Source of the DNA: Phoronis australis
Taxonomy: Eukaryota > Phoronida > Phoronidae
NCBI GenBank assembly: GCA_002633005.1
Contig: NMRA01000263.1
Span: forward strand, 298,664 to 362,663
DNA: 64,000 nucleotides
Direction of reading: 5' to 3'
In this document: in pieces, positions 12,449 to 24,894 of the stretch
How the letters are laid out: each line of letters begins with the position of its first letter
How positions within the stretch are numbered: the stretch's first letter is position 1
Notes under the pieces: generated by a model
What the model was told of the DNA's origin: nothing
What the model saw: only the letters and a program-made list of their open reading frames with translations
The model's database searches: none
Made by a program: the position numbers and the translations under genes

Positions 12449-13012
12449 ATGATGGCACGAGAAAAGGGAATCGACCACAGAGAAATAATTGTGGCTGGAG
12501 CAACTCACATCCTTCTGGGATTTGTTACAATCTGCCTTGGACTGTCCAATCTGGGATTTACTTGTGGTCTGGACTTCGCCAATAATGGGATATGGAGCGG
12601 CAGTTGTTACGTCGTGGCCGGGTTATTGTGCGGAGTTATTTGGCTGTACCAAAACAATTGGAATAAGGCGTTTATTGTGTTTTTAGCAGTTTTGACGGCG
12701 GGTGTGTCTTACGCTATGTTTGTTATCAATGTCATAGCTGTCTACATTGCGTTTGCTGGTGACGTGGAGACGTGCGTTGACTATCAACAAGTTATGAACT
12801 TGGTCATCTCGGCGGTACCACTAGTTCTGTTCTCGTACTGGGCAGCAAACTGTTGTTACGTCATGGCTTATGGACGGGGAATAAGAAGTTCAAGAGACAG
12901 ACAACAGACGGTAGCACGAACTTCACTCTGTTTGAAAGTCTACAACTCAATCGCACGTCGAGAATCACCAGACATGCTGACCGACCAAGGCGAATTCGAC
13001 TTTATCTACTAA
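12449..13012 (+). CDS. Four-transmembrane protein, MS4A/CD20-like
   Basis: An uninterrupted 187-codon frame with strongly biased composition. Four hydrophobic segments are visible: about residues 13-35, 48-66, 71-99 and 111-140. The second contains a W-x-G-x-x-Y-x-x-x-G-L pattern (IWSGSCYVVAGLL) that is characteristic of the MS4A family, whose members are membrane-spanning-4 proteins acting as receptor-associated subunits or channels at cell membranes. A cysteine-bearing loop lies between TM3 and TM4. Short charged N-terminus and a roughly 45-residue cytoplasmic tail ending GEFDFIY fit the MS4A layout. The first of two adjacent ATGs is used; translation could start at the second. Whether an untranslated upstream exon exists is unclear. 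Other tetraspan families (TMEM212-like) are alternatives. Function in this animal is unknown. Confidence 0.72.
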   Translation: MMAREKGIDHREIIVAGATHILLGFVTICLGLSNLGFTCGLDFANNGIWSGSCYVVAGLLCGVIWLYQNNWNKAFIVFLAVLTAGVSYAMFVINVIAVYIAFAGDVETCVDYQQVMNLVISAVPLVLFSYWAANCCYVMAYGRGIRSSRDRQQTVARTSLCLKVYNSIARRESPDMLTDQGEFDFIY

Positions 13013-13666
13013 ACTTTTTATTTTTCATTCATCTAAAAAATGTTTTTCTGATACCTCAAAACTAAATCATTGTAGGCCTATATGATCAAGACGAGCATGG
13101 AGTGTTTGTTGTGCACACACATTATCATGTTTTTAATGACGTCCCCTGGGTGCCTCAAAATATGCAGGTTGCGACAATGTATGCCACTACAGTGTTTTCA
13201 AGTTTATTACACGCGCAACAATACGTTCTTATGGTGAATCATGTTTTGAAATGGCAATGACAAAAGTTGGATGAAGACTTACATTGATGTTATTGAGCAA
13301 TACTCCACTAAGAAATCTCACTGCAGTTTACAAAATAAGTGGAACTCAGTTGTAGTTATTTTGGAAATATATTGTAAAAAAAAACAATGCATTCTGTAAC
13401 AGATTGATTACAAATGCAGAAATTTGATCAAACCCCAAAGAAATAATCAGACATGTAGGAAAGTGAAATTGTTAGGCGAAGAGAGCGCCCCCTTCTGTCT
13501 AGGTTAAAGTCACGTTTTCCGTCGCTATATACCTGTCACTGAATTATTAACAATGTTGCATTCGGACTCATCTTGAATTCTTGCGGTCTGTGCCGGCAAC
13601 ACAAGTCATAGGGAGGCTATGTACATGCACTATTTTCAAATTCGCAATTTCAGGGTTAGCCAACCA

Positions 13667-13672
13667 AATAAA
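13667..13672 (+). terminator. Candidate polyadenylation signal for the four-TM gene
   Basis: AATAAA lies about 650 bp after the stop codon, the first canonical hexamer I found downstream on this strand. Confidence 0.4.
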
Positions 13673-14084
13673 CTCTAAAATGTTTTCTTGAGTCATTGAT
13701 GATTTTTGACGTTTTTGTTAAAAATAATAGAATCTTATCACGGTAGAGGAATACTACGAGATCAGTTTTAGGAAAGATGCAAAAACCTAATCTGATGTTT
13801 TTTGTTTTTTTGCCTGCTGAACTGGGCGAAATCAGTTTTATATGAATGGTTCTGTCGGCAAACTGAAAACGTAAAGTTAAAATATTGTATATGCCTAATT
13901 TGTCTGGTGGTCGGCCGCGCTGCAGAATGCCAAATATCGACGTATTAAAGCAACGAATCACTAGTTTAGAGTAAAGAATCTGATCGTAGAAGTAATGCAA
14001 CAAACCGGCAGAATTAAGATAAAGTGAAACAAACTATGGACGGAACTTCGTTTTGACGGTACTGCTCCATGATAGTTGTTCTTG

Positions 14085-14205
14085 CACTGGCAGATCTAGG
14101 ATATCATAAGGGGGAACCAACATTTTGTCTCGGGCAACTGTACTTTACGATTCCATGCAAGCACCCAGCTTAAAAGATAGGGGTGCTCGAATTTCTGGAC
14201 CTTGC
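14085..14205 (+). mobile_element. MITE-like terminus plus interspersed repeat fragment
   Basis: CACTGGCAGATCTAGGATAT and the following AAGGGGGAACCAACATTTTG (14085-14127) are the inverted counterpart of 28447-28491. The next 50 bp (14157-14205, AAGCACCC...GTGCTCGAATTTC) match 10006-10040. It looks like a nested or composite repeat. Confidence 0.6.
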
Positions 14206-14937
14206 TGGTTGGCTAGGTACCCGGCACCGTACCGGCATGTGTGACAGTCTTGCGCCAACCTGACAGAGCTAGTGCCGGCATAAGTGATAGACTTGTGGCC
14301 ACAAGCGATTCTATTCCGACCAGATGCTATCGAAAACAACCGAAACGTTCCTGACCACATCAATAAAGTAGGCCATGTACAATGTCCCGAAAGGAAAATA
14401 TTCCGAAATGTGAACTGGAAACTAATGATGTTTTGCGTATTCTAGACCGGAACTCCAAAGTTTCTTTTGCAGGCACAGAAGATGGAAAATGTTACAAAAG
14501 TATTGAATCTATTCTAATTGCTGAGAAACGACAAATGTTTTTATTCAACCTGCACAGCTGACTCTCACAACTCACAGGGTAATCATTTCTCCTTCAACTA
14601 CTACATTCGCACGGTACACACTTTCTGCTGCGAATACAACATCTTTAATTGATCCCTCCGTCTTGGTTAATCCATATTCGTTATTTATGCTCTAAAACTG
14701 CACAGGTGCAAAAAACTCGAACATTTTTGTTCTCTGCATTTAGAGTCGACTGCGGTACTTTTTCTCTCTACTACTGCGCGGCGTTGTAATTTTGGATTCT
14801 CGCAGTAGTGTTCTACGTATGAAACAAGAAAAATATCAATAAAGTTCTCAAAAAAATCCTGGTACTCACATTTTTCAAGATTCTTGTGTTCATTTTTGAG
14901 ACATACAAACAAAATAGAATATCTGATGATGGTAAAC

Positions 14938-15402
14938 GTGTTCCGGTTACCAGCCTGTCCCTGACCGTTTTGCTGTTCCAGTTACCAGCCTGTCCCTGAA
15001 CGTTTTGCTGTTCCATTACCAGACTGTACCTGAACGTTTTACTGTTCCACTACCAACGAGTCCCTAAACGTTTTGTTATTCCATTACTATCCTACCCCTG
15101 AACGGTTTGTTGTTCCATTACCAACCTGTCCCTGAACGTTTTGTTGTTCAATTACCAGCCTATCCCTGAACGTTTTGTTGTTCCATTACCAACCTGTCCC
15201 TGAACGTTTTGTTGTTCCATTACCAACCTGTCCCTGAACGTTTTGTTGTTCCATTACCATCCTGTCCCTGAATGTTTTGTTCTAGTTACCAGCCCGTCCC
15301 AGAACGTTTTGCTGTTCCATTACCAACCCGTCCCTGAACGTTTTGTTCTAGTTACCAACCTGCCCCTGAACGGTTTGCTGTTCCATTACCAACCTGCCGG
15401 GA
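14938..15402 (+). repeat. 34-bp minisatellite, about 14 copies
   Basis: Units built on CCTGTCCCTGAACGTTTTG followed by TTGTTCCATTACCAA. The period of 34 bp is clear between the clean copies (for example 15201 and 15235). Copies vary by substitutions and by a 4-bp shorter form in which TTCTAGTTACCA replaces the usual spacer (near 15280 and 15350). It lies between the four-TM gene and the 3' end of the minus-strand gene at 17.3 kb. Confidence 0.92.
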
Positions 15403-17348
15403 ACGTTGTTTATCCGAGAGACATGTTCCACACGCACTCTACAGGAGCACCCCGTAATGGTAATGGGAACAGGCAAACATGCACTGCCAGTCCCAGTCTG
15501 ACATTAAGGACGATAGAGCATAATTATATAAATCAATAAGGAAATCGTAACTCATACATTTAATGACCATTTGCACACTACAGATCAAGATTAAAGACAT
15601 TTACACCATACTTTCTCAAATATATCAAAAGGGAAAAACCGATGGTGAACTCGTAATTCAATAGGTGGCGTTAGTGTAACAAGACTCCTTACTCCTACTT
15701 GTAGAAATAATGATTTAGGATAATCACACCTGACCTTTTTCTTCCTGAGAGCCATCTAGTGAGGAGCAAGTAACCCAGCTGGTTTACCACAATGCAAAAG
15801 CTCAAAGCTCATGAAATTTAAATGCTTATCTCAAGTAACTGTAACAGGAGTTTCCACTGGTTTAATGTAGTTTAAACACATGGTTTATTTAAAAAATGGT
15901 GGGTAGCCAATTTAAAGACATTTCATGCTGGACAGGGCAGAATTTATAACAACCATATTTACTAGTTAAGTACCCAGCAAGACTAGCTGTTGTCAAACAA
16001 TTAAAACTTCATCAATAAGAACACATTTCCCCACTGTGATTTTAATAGCATGTGTAGCAACTACAGAGGAAATCTAATGTAAAGAAAATTACACTGAGAT
16101 TCTAGTCTGCACTGCGCAAAGTTTTTAACCTCAACTTAGAGCAAATAATTAGCTGTTCAAACACAAACGATTGTCTCATCTGAAACAGTTCACACAACAA
16201 TAAAGATGTCTCACTACAGAGTGTTAGCTGTCATTGAATTGCACATATCAAGCAGGTTACATTTTATATTATGTATCAGCACAAAAGCCAAATTAACAAC
16301 ACAATGTGGTAAATTATTTATCTGTATAACAAACAAAATGGCAAAAAAGTAGAATTTCAGTTTAATGAGTTTCTCAACAAATCTGTGAATGATTTCCCTT
16401 CTGTAGTAGCATGGAATTGTAGAATATCCACAAAGGATTGTGGGAAGTTGGCATACAAAGCAGAATGTAACCAACCAATGAAACCATGGAATGAACCTAG
16501 ATCTATATTTTCAACCATGTTTCAAGCCCCTAAATCTCCAGCAACAAAAGGTCAAGGTCACAGTACAGCTGTCATAAAGCAGGTCTTTATAAAACACTGA
16601 TGATTGAGATTATAGGTAGAAAGAGTCTGAAAAATCAAAAATGACAATTTCACCGATCACATTTTGTGAAGTATCTGAAGAAGTATCCAATGAACAGTCA
16701 GGACACAGAACACAGCTATGCTGTGTCAAAGGTCAAACTAACATCCACCTTATTGGGTGTTGTAATAGCACTTTCAAAAATGTGACTCAAGTCACCATGC
16801 ACTATTAAGTAGTCTTAGTTTCAGCACTGCACAACATGCCATGAACTCATCACAACAGAGGTCAACTCCACAAGTCTTTCTAAATACTTCTGACAGTTGA
16901 CACCTGGTTATGACAGGTACACCAGTTCAAATAAATATCAAAGCTTGAAGTACTACAGTCTTCAAAAAAAGTTGATGATATTTTTTGATCCAAAATCTGT
17001 GAAATTTTCAAACTAGAATTTCTGGCCAACATCCAAATTATTATTTGCTGCCTGATTTCCTTCTTGCCTTTTTCCTTGACTTGATGATGTAAAATGATTT
17101 TTGACAAATATCAAAAACTTGTGTTTTGAAAACTCCTGCACTGTAAGACGAATGAGCAACTTTTACATCTACAACATATTCAGTGTCATGATTAAGTATC
17201 GGGTGGACACAAATGACAGTTGAACATGACTTACAGCTAAATCTCACTTTCCAAAAACGTTTGATAGCCAACTGTCCCCTCTTCATGTTTCAGTAGTAAC
17301 ACATTCCACCACAATTTCGACTAGTTGCACACACATACGTTTCCCCCA
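15403..17348. other. Probable 3' UTR/downstream region of the minus-strand gene at 17.3 kb
   Basis: No gene seen. The minus strand downstream of the 17349 stop is AT-rich; an AATAAA on the minus strand at 15884-15889 is one candidate polyadenylation signal, which would make a 1.5-kb 3' UTR. This is inference from position only. Confidence 0.3.
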
Positions 17349-19704
17349 TCAAAGAGGTCCAGGAGCAAACACATTCAAATCTTTACTGCGGATGAATATC
17401 TTCTCTGGAAGTATCTTCTCACCCGACATACCAGCGCCACCTGGCCTATCACTGGCTGGTGCAGCGCCATCTATTGAGTCAAAATTTCTACTCCTTGGAC
17501 TGAAAAAATTAAAGAACCCGCCTCTGGGAGATGCTGAGGATGGACGGTTGTCTGAAACAGGTATTCGAGTATTTTTTAATTCTAAACTTTTTGAAACTAA
17601 TCTTTCTGTGTCAACGCCAACACCAGATGTCAAACCTTTCGTAGCTAGAGTAGCACTAGCCCTGCGACTCACAGGTAGAGATTTAGACGACAGTGAAAAC
17701 TGCTGCAACTCGTGCGCAGCTGACTGTTTATTCAGTGCTGATGTGTAGCCCTCCCCGTCAAGGTTTGAATGTTTCTTCACCATGTGGAATGGTGACTTTG
17801 GCGGGGACTGGGAGAGCAGAGATTGCTTGAAGGCTTCAGCAGAGATCTTCTTCTTGGGCTCCACTTGGTGATGGCTCGTGAACAGCATGGGGGATGACAT
17901 AACGCGCCTCATGGGTCCTGTAAAGGGAGCAACACAGTAAGGCTTCTAACTATGTTAATGTATAACAGGAACTAAATGACAATGCAATTTGAACATCATC
18001 TATGCTAAAGAAAGTGTAGTGTATTCATTGTCAATTCGTAAATGTGAAAACAAAATATTCCGCAAACAGGTGACCTTTGCACTAAAGACATACCCTGGGG
18101 GCTCACATAGCCCCCATCATGCAGTGTTATTCCCCAACACCACATCATGATATTTACTGAACACGGTTGAGTGATTTACAGCGGATCAATTTCGAAACAA
18201 ATCTCGTTCTTATAAAAACATTTGGCTATTTTCAAACTACTTCATATTCACGTCTTCGCTTACCTATATGTTGTGTTTCTAACTAATTTGGCCAAGCAAT
18301 CACAGAGATAAGGAATTAGCGTACAAGTTCCACTTTAAGTCAGAAATTTGGTTTTACACTCCACACAACTATCTCTGAAAATAATTTAAGCTCACAACAG
18401 CAAAAGTGTAGTCTGTAATATGAACAAAAGTGCTAGATGCCGACATAATTTCTTTGAATTTCTTTCTATAGTTGGCTCAACATAGTTGACTTAACATTCA
18501 GCAATTGGAACAGAAACCCAAAATTGTGTATTTAGACAATTTGATTAAACTAACTACAGAGTTTATTGAAAATGCAAGACTCTTGGACATCGTCAGTGTT
18601 ACAGAAGTAAAGACTCTTGGACATAGTGCAGTGTTACAAAAGAAAAACACTAAGTCAAGAATGTCAACCTGCATCAATAGTAATTCTAGAGGTAAGCCAG
18701 TATTATCCAGTAAATACTCAAGACAATTTAGGACGCAAGATATCAGACAAAGGGAAGTTTACTTCAGTCGAAAATTTCTCAAAAATAAACAAAGAAACTT
18801 GACTACATCACTAGCACCATGTATATGGCACTGTAATGTACAATAATGTATCATAATAATACAAACATTTTGCAAATTTTGAGCATTTATGAAAAAACTC
18901 TCAACATGAAAAACACTTTTAACCAGCAACATGTGCGTGAGCAGCTGAAAACCCAGAACACTCTGCATCTAAGCCAAATTGCCCTTGTTAAACAATCTAG
19001 TGTTTACATGTATTTCAATGGACACTGGCCTTGATCTCACCAAATGTCTCACACAATAATACCATTTTGTAATGAAAATCACACAAACACAATGTATTTT
19101 GTTGTTTTAATAAATCAAGAGCCTGTTTATGAAAGAGTCCATTTCCTGAAAACGGGCTAAGACAAAACATTTCAAGAAACACAAAAACAAAAAATCAACT
19201 TGCAGTCAGATTTCTGACTTTAAAGTCAAAAGTACATGGGCTTAAGAAACTAGCCCCAAGTCGTAGTCAAAGCTAATAACTTCAAAAGTACATTCAATCC
19301 AACAATGCACTCTTTATCTGTAAATGGCTCTTTAAAAAATGAAAACTACACAACTTTTGATTTTTGCAGGAAATAGAAGCTACCGTAACTCTATTTACGC
19401 CAGTGTCATACCTGTTTTAACGACACCATCATTGTCATATTACCTGTTTTAACGACACCATCATTGTCATACCTGTTTTAACGACACCATCATTGTTATT
19501 ACTCTCTGTTGCTGCTAGTGCCACCTCTTCTGTTTCATTCACCTTCTGCAGCAGGTGGAACTGGCTGACACGTGTTGGCAGCACCAACGGTTCTGCAGGG
19601 ACAGCTGGTGGTGAGTACGGTCGTGATACACTATCAGAGAGCTCATAACGTTCAGGCTTGATGTTATGTACTCCTGACATGAACTTTGTAAATGGGTCAG
19701 CCAT
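17349..19704 (-). CDS. Unrecognised Ser/Pro-rich protein, two coding exons (266 aa)
   Basis: Exons, in gene order: 19704-19473 (from ATG) and 17917-17349. The first coding exon follows an acceptor at 19735 (CCCTTCAG) and the start has a good context (CAAGATGG, beginning MADPFTKFMSGVHNI). Splicing the donor at 19473 (CAG|GTATGA) to the acceptor at 17918 (TTTACAG) gives an in-frame junction ...VVKTG/PMRRVMSSP.... The protein is rich in Ser, Pro and basic residues, without TM segments or signal peptide. It has basic patches (EPKKKISAEAFKQS) and several Ser-Pro sites (SQSPPKSP, SSASPRGG, FFSPRSR) suggesting a phosphorylated, largely disordered protein. I do not recognise the family. The frame stays open upstream to the acceptor, so an upstream coding exon cannot be excluded. 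The donor region is tandemly triplicated (see 19410-19500). Confidence 0.7.
18577..18647 (+). repeat. Two-copy 34-bp direct repeat
   Basis: AGACTCTTGGACAT begins at 18577 and again at 18611, each followed by a diverged CAGTGTTACA block. It lies in the intron of the minus-strand gene. Confidence 0.7.
19410..19500 (-). repeat. Triplicated exon end/5' splice donor
   Basis: Three tandem units, read on the minus strand, each carry ATGATGGTGTCGTTAAAACAG followed by GTA. They provide donors after 19473, 19444 and 19412 (spacing 29 and 32 bp). The first joins the downstream exon in frame. The second would give a stop three codons after the junction, and the third would be reached only after an in-frame TGA within the added sequence. 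The unit spans both coding exon end and intron start. Confidence 0.88.
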
Positions 19705-21149
19705 CTTGAAGTCCAAGTGAAACAACTCTGTCACCTGAAGGGAAATATTTGGAACTGACTAAATGTTGAATGAACATGAATGAGTAAAGCTCCTGTCACA
19801 CTAGACTGTGATCATGTCTTCACTAAGTAAAGTGCAAGATGTTGCTATCAACATTTTACAAGCATAGTGGACACAGGCTAGAGTGGGAAAGGGTCAACAG
19901 GACTACTCACGACTGCAAGAGCTTTGCAAAGCACAAAACAAGGGCAGAGGTTGTGCGACGACCCTACACTCTGCATAGAGCCATGTAATGATGTACAGAG
20001 GTTGTGCAACCACCCCACAGGGCCATGTAATGATGAGCAACTCTCACGAGTTTGGAGGAAAATTTGAAAACTCTTTTCAAAGTCCGCTAAACGAGCAAGC
20101 TTTTAGCATATTACAAAGCAACTGTGGGACTAGACCAACCCCCAAGGACCACAACTTCCAATCTGTGACATAGGAAGTGTGCGTTCAATGATGCATTAGC
20201 AGGTGACAAAACAAGGATCATCAAAGCAGGGTTCAGTGTCGTTTTAAATTGATGATGCGAGCATATGACAAGATAAAATTTGACGATTTTGTTGAGGTTT
20301 TGAATGTACACCTGCACGCAAGTAAAAACTGCCCCAAACACAAAAAATGAGATCAGTAGAAAGTCTACTGATTTTAACTAGAAGTCTTGATACTGCACAT
20401 AGACCAGTAGACACTAGTGCACTTTGAAAGCACTTAGACCAGGAGATACGGTAGTACACTTTGTAATCTCCCAACCTATAGCCAAAAGCCTAGTACAAGC
20501 ATTGTTTTCATAAATTTCCCAATCTTGATGCTTGTATTCCATAAGGAAAAGACTTTTTATGCATTTGTAACATTGCAGACAATTGATATGAAACAGAAAG
20601 CAAAACAGAACTTCCAGAATCAACAATAAATCTAACCCTATGAAGCTTTATGCTTGTCTCAGCGATTGTTGTAAAGAACAAGTTATAGCCAAGAGACAAA
20701 CTTTTGTCACTATGCACTGACACACAAATAAGCATCTCAATCTGGATGGAGGCTTAAAAATAGTCAGTAGCTGGGAATATACTTTTGAGAATTAAATTTG
20801 TAACTTATAAAAATAGCTTTTAATGGGACATTATCAGTTTTTATCACTGGAAAACAATTTTTTATCATTACTGGATGGGATAGACCTGTTGCAGTTATTA
20901 ATTAGTTTTGATAAAAGCTATAACACAGCAAACTCCAAACTGCAGGTACGGACAATTGAACCTCGCTACAACAACCCTGCCAGGAACTATCAGAGATTTT
21001 TGTCGTGACTGAGGCTCGCTGTAACCAAATTAACTTTTTTGTGAATGTTGTATCCGTGTGTTGAAAAGGCATTTTGGATTAAAGAAAAATGGGTCTACTG
21101 AAATAGAACGTTATAGAAATGAACAAATGTTGTAAACATGGTTCTTAGC

Positions 21150-21303
21150 AACGCAATGCGACTGTAACCCCTAGTGTCTGGGTTCATAGAAACGCAATGC
21201 GCCTGTAATCCTTAGTGTCTGGGTTCATAGTAATGCAATGCGCCTGTAACCCCTAGTGTCTGGGTTCGTGGTAACGCAATGCGCCTGTAACCCCTAGTGT
21301 CTA
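21150..21303 (+). repeat. 41-bp minisatellite, 4 copies
   Basis: Units of AACGCAATGCGCCTGTAACC followed by CCTAGTGTCTGGGTTC. AACGCAATG/AATGCAATG starts at 21150, 21191, 21232 and 21273, so the period is exactly 41 bp; the last copy is incomplete. It lies in non-coding DNA. Confidence 0.92.
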
Positions 21304-23584
21304 TATCGTGTTTAACACTTAAGGCATGCATCTACACATTCTCCAACAGTTAGTACTGACCACCAACCCACATGATCACATGAAGAATGTTTACTAGTAC
21401 TGGCATAGCGCCTGTACAGATATTTATAAAATGAGCCTTGGTATTTGTTTGACCATTACCACTTAAGACAAAATATATCACCAGGTGTACACATGCATAT
21501 CTGCACACTAAAGTTGACCCTTGTACAGCAAGTTATGTAAACAAGCAGGACAAGGGGTCACAAATAGTGAATAACAAGTCAACACAACAACCACAAATCA
21601 GCTGTTCAACTATTAACCCCATCAGCTGACATAACCACGCTGCTGGGGGTCCACCAAAGCTAGGCAATGTACATCAGTTCAAATACAGATGGCGAGTTTT
21701 TTACATTGAAGTGAACTAGATGGCTTGGAATCAATCTAGCATCTGATAACCTTGAAACTTTTCAGTCATGACAGCCAAACTTTACAACAAAGTTCTTTCA
21801 CTGAATATCAGTTTTTACTTAAAAGTGTTCATATGCAGAGTTTATCCTCACAAAAAATGCTTTAAATGGAATTGTGCTAACACCTTATGATCAGAAAAAA
21901 GCAGTGATTTTCAAAATGAGTAAAAATACCTTTCTACTGCAATACTACTCCCCAAAACAAACAAATAACAAGCCTCAGGTTATTAAGAACAACAATAATG
22001 TTTACAGACAAACACTTATTTACTTCCAACTCCTTAACAACTAACACTTAGATGACTTTGTACTACACTAATCAAAACAGTTGATTGGAATTTCTGTAAA
22101 TTCATTAAGATAACGACTCCTTAGTATAAACATGGGAGATTTTAGACAGCCAGAAATAAAAGGAGTAAAGGATTAAATTGAATATTGCACAGTCTAAAGA
22201 CTCTTGTAATGTTCACATACTGGATAAAATGTTAGCACTCTTGTAAACAGAAAAAAGCCCGTAATCACGTAATGTGAACAGCTGCAATGTTCACTTTTGC
22301 TGGCGTTTTCACAAACACTTTTGTTTCCAAACTGTTTGGTTCAAAGGATGTCATACATTCCTCGTGTTTTATCATTACAATGACAGAGTTAGTGTGTTGT
22401 GCAATTAATTTTTTATTTAGTGGTTGTTGCATCAACAGATCAGGTGAAGAATCAGTGTTCATGGATATGCCTTCAGTGAGACAACAGGTGGCACTCCAAA
22501 TAATGACCAAGTCTAAGTAACTTCAGAACAGATTCTAAATGAAGGGTCGACATCATTCTATGAACACTGATGATCTCTATGACCGAGCTGATGCCAGTAA
22601 ACATGAAGTTCACCAAGTACTTGGTACTTGAGAGATATCAGTGCTATTACAGTATACTCAACAAAACACAATTCCAATACTGCCATCAACGACCCAGTCT
22701 CCTAACATTAACAACCTATACATAAAAATGTCACCAAGTTTGCATTTACAGTTATTTTGAGTGGAGAATATTTGAAAGTACAGTCATCATCTTGCATTGC
22801 ATACATGTACCTGCATGTGTAATTCTGTCTAGTATGACTGTCTGAATCTAATGGTGTTTCAACTGAAAAATACTTGTTCAAACGTGTCTCTAATATTTAG
22901 TCTAATAAAATATCAAGAAGACCACACAGTCATCTTGGATACTGGTTGTTGAATCATAGCACTGGCTGGCAGAGACTCAGGGGTCTGTAAACAACTACAA
23001 AGTTACAATCACTCTACCTTTTTTTAATACAACCCTAAAATAGCTTTATGCCTACCTGAACAAACAAAGGAGTAACTGAACACCTCTGTATACAACCAGA
23101 ATTTCTCATTCTCCTTTCAGATTTACTGTAAAACTTCTTTAAACGCTCATCAAGGCAAAATTGTGAAGACTATGACCTTCGAAAGGTCACTACCTAACCT
23201 ATATTTCACGAGCTTTTGTACACACCTACAAATTCAGACCGTTGATTGGTCAGTGTCAGGTGACGTCAATAACCTTCCGAGAAGAGGGAAATGAAAGCAG
23301 TTTACCATAAACAAAACACCATACCTCGGTCGCAATGAGTTCACCACGGAACGAGTCACAAGGTGGCAATCAAACACATATCTCTTCTTACTTGTATAAA
23401 TACAATTTAATCATAGACAGTACATGGTCTTGTTTTCGATGCTGAACTGAGCCTCTTGTCGACAAATATCCGTCAACCAAACAAACAAACAAACAAGAGA
23501 CAAGGGCAATAAGCTCAACAAAGACTTGGTCTTGAAAGGATAACAAAGCTTAGCCATGACGATTCTTGTTTTATCGTCATTGAA

Positions 23585-23645
23585 AAATGTGATGTCTTAC
23601 AGGATTTGAACCTAGCTCTAACTGACAAATTAGTCACTGACTGCA
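23585..23645 (-). repeat. Possible tRNA-headed SINE fragment
   Basis: On the minus strand GGTTCAAATCC matches a polymerase III B box, with a tRNA-like arm (CTAATTTGTCAGTTAGAG) upstream. No tail or target duplication was established. Confidence 0.35.
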
Positions 23646-23666
23646 GACAAAACTGCTAAAATTTAC

Positions 23667-23689
23667 CTTCGACATTCAAACAACGCCAT
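23667..23689 (-). other. Candidate 5' exon end with a junction-spanning upstream ORF
   Basis: On the minus strand AAGATGGCGTTGTTTGAATG is followed by TCGAAG|GTAAAT, a plausible donor after 23667. If spliced to the acceptor at 19735, the ATG at 23689 reads MALFECRR and stops in the first codon spanning and following the junction, 30 nt before the ATG at 19704. It would then be a short uORF, not the protein start. The link between these two exons is an inference; AAGATGGCG also resembles a YY1-type initiator. Confidence 0.35.
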
Positions 23690-24627
23690 CTTAGTTTTGC
23701 ACCTCATCCAGAAATGCTTCTGTCACGTGCTGCTCTCTATGGGAAAAATTTGAAACTATGTGTCTAGCATTGGCACAATAGCGTTGGTGTTGTGTCGGCC
23801 CACTTCTAAAACCATTACACAAAAACCGTGCACGGCAATTCCGAGCACACTTCAATTTAATTCAAAATCAGGCTTTGAAGATATTTTGAGACTATTTTGT
23901 TGCGTTTGACGAAAATAAGGCCACGGTTTTGTTTCACTGATGTAAGTGGGCCGGGGGGGGGGAGCTCGGGAGACCTCGGGGGACTAGCACGAGCCCCCAT
24001 TTGGCGAAGAGGGCAAAAAGGTCCGCATCAGAGAAAAAAAAAGTCCGAAAAAGTAGGAAACGAGACCAAAGTCAATTCATAGCTCTGAACGTAGTTATTG
24101 AAAAAATTGGAAGTTGAGAAGTTGATATTTGTGAAGTTGTCCCTATTTGGTATTTGGCATTGAACGCTCCCTCCTCCAATCGTCACCTACTGCCGCCCCC
24201 TGACCCTTGACGCCAGTCATCATCAATTTGTACTGCTCCCTAGCTTCGCCGCCGTCTGCCACCATGATCATAAAGCAGTCGTGAAATACACAAACGCGGG
24301 CTGGCCGGGATACACCACTAAGTTGAAATAACGGAACCTTTGGTTTTAATCGTTTTGAATGGTTTTAGTATGTTTTGGAAATGAAACTGGAAAAGATTTT
24401 ACGAGTTTCCGTGAACTGTTTGAAATTTTCCTCTAACGCTTTGAACTTTTTGAGATTTAATTGCTATTATTTCAGACTTCTGTGAGAAAAATGCCGGATT
24501 AAACATTTCAGCGATTATTGTTGACGTAATGCATGGATACGCGGTTTGGAGATTTTCTGTATCCGGATTAAATACAGCTGCATCATGATTAGTCAAGCCC
24601 ATAGGAAGGCAAAAATTATTGGCGGGG

Positions 24628-24632
24628 NNNNN
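24628..24632. other. 5-bp assembly gap beside a poly-C run
   Basis: Five N bases sit immediately before a run of about 16 C. This is likely a homopolymer that could not be resolved. Confidence 0.95.
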
Positions 24633-24737
24633 CCCCCCCCCCCCCCCCATCGCCATCACCTCCGCCACCCCCCACCCCCGTGCTCCCAATGCCCCCATAT
24701 TAGTAACTAATCTCACACGTCCGCCCTAGGTGGGGGG

Positions 24738-24894
24738 CAGTGGAGGATTAACGGGTGGTCAAGGGGCTATGGCCCCCTTAAAATTCTCCAGATTCCAGTT
24801 GGCAGTTCGGGGGTGCAAATTTCTGATGGGTTAAACCCTGGCTAATAATCTGACCTACCCCCCAACTCAAAATCCTCAGCTGGATCCGCCCCTG
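24738..24894 (-). mobile_element. MITE-like element with CAGTGG...CCACTG-type ends
   Basis: It starts CAGTGGAGGATTAACGG and ends TGGATCCGCCCCTG; these are imperfect inverted repeats. The interior matches 10972-11096 in opposite orientation (GGCTATGGCCCCCTTAAAAT; CAGATTCCAGTTGGCAGTTC). At about 157 bp with no coding capacity it is a typical miniature element; similar termini occur at 14085, 28491 and 33421-33648. Confidence 0.68.

Larger units (their letters stand above)
19735..23666 (-). other. Intron/upstream region of the minus-strand gene at 17-19.7 kb
   Basis: No coding exon recognised apart from the possible 5' exon at 23667-23689. It contains a 41-bp minisatellite (21150-21303), a possible SINE near 23585-23640, and otherwise AT-rich sequence. 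Confidence 0.35.
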
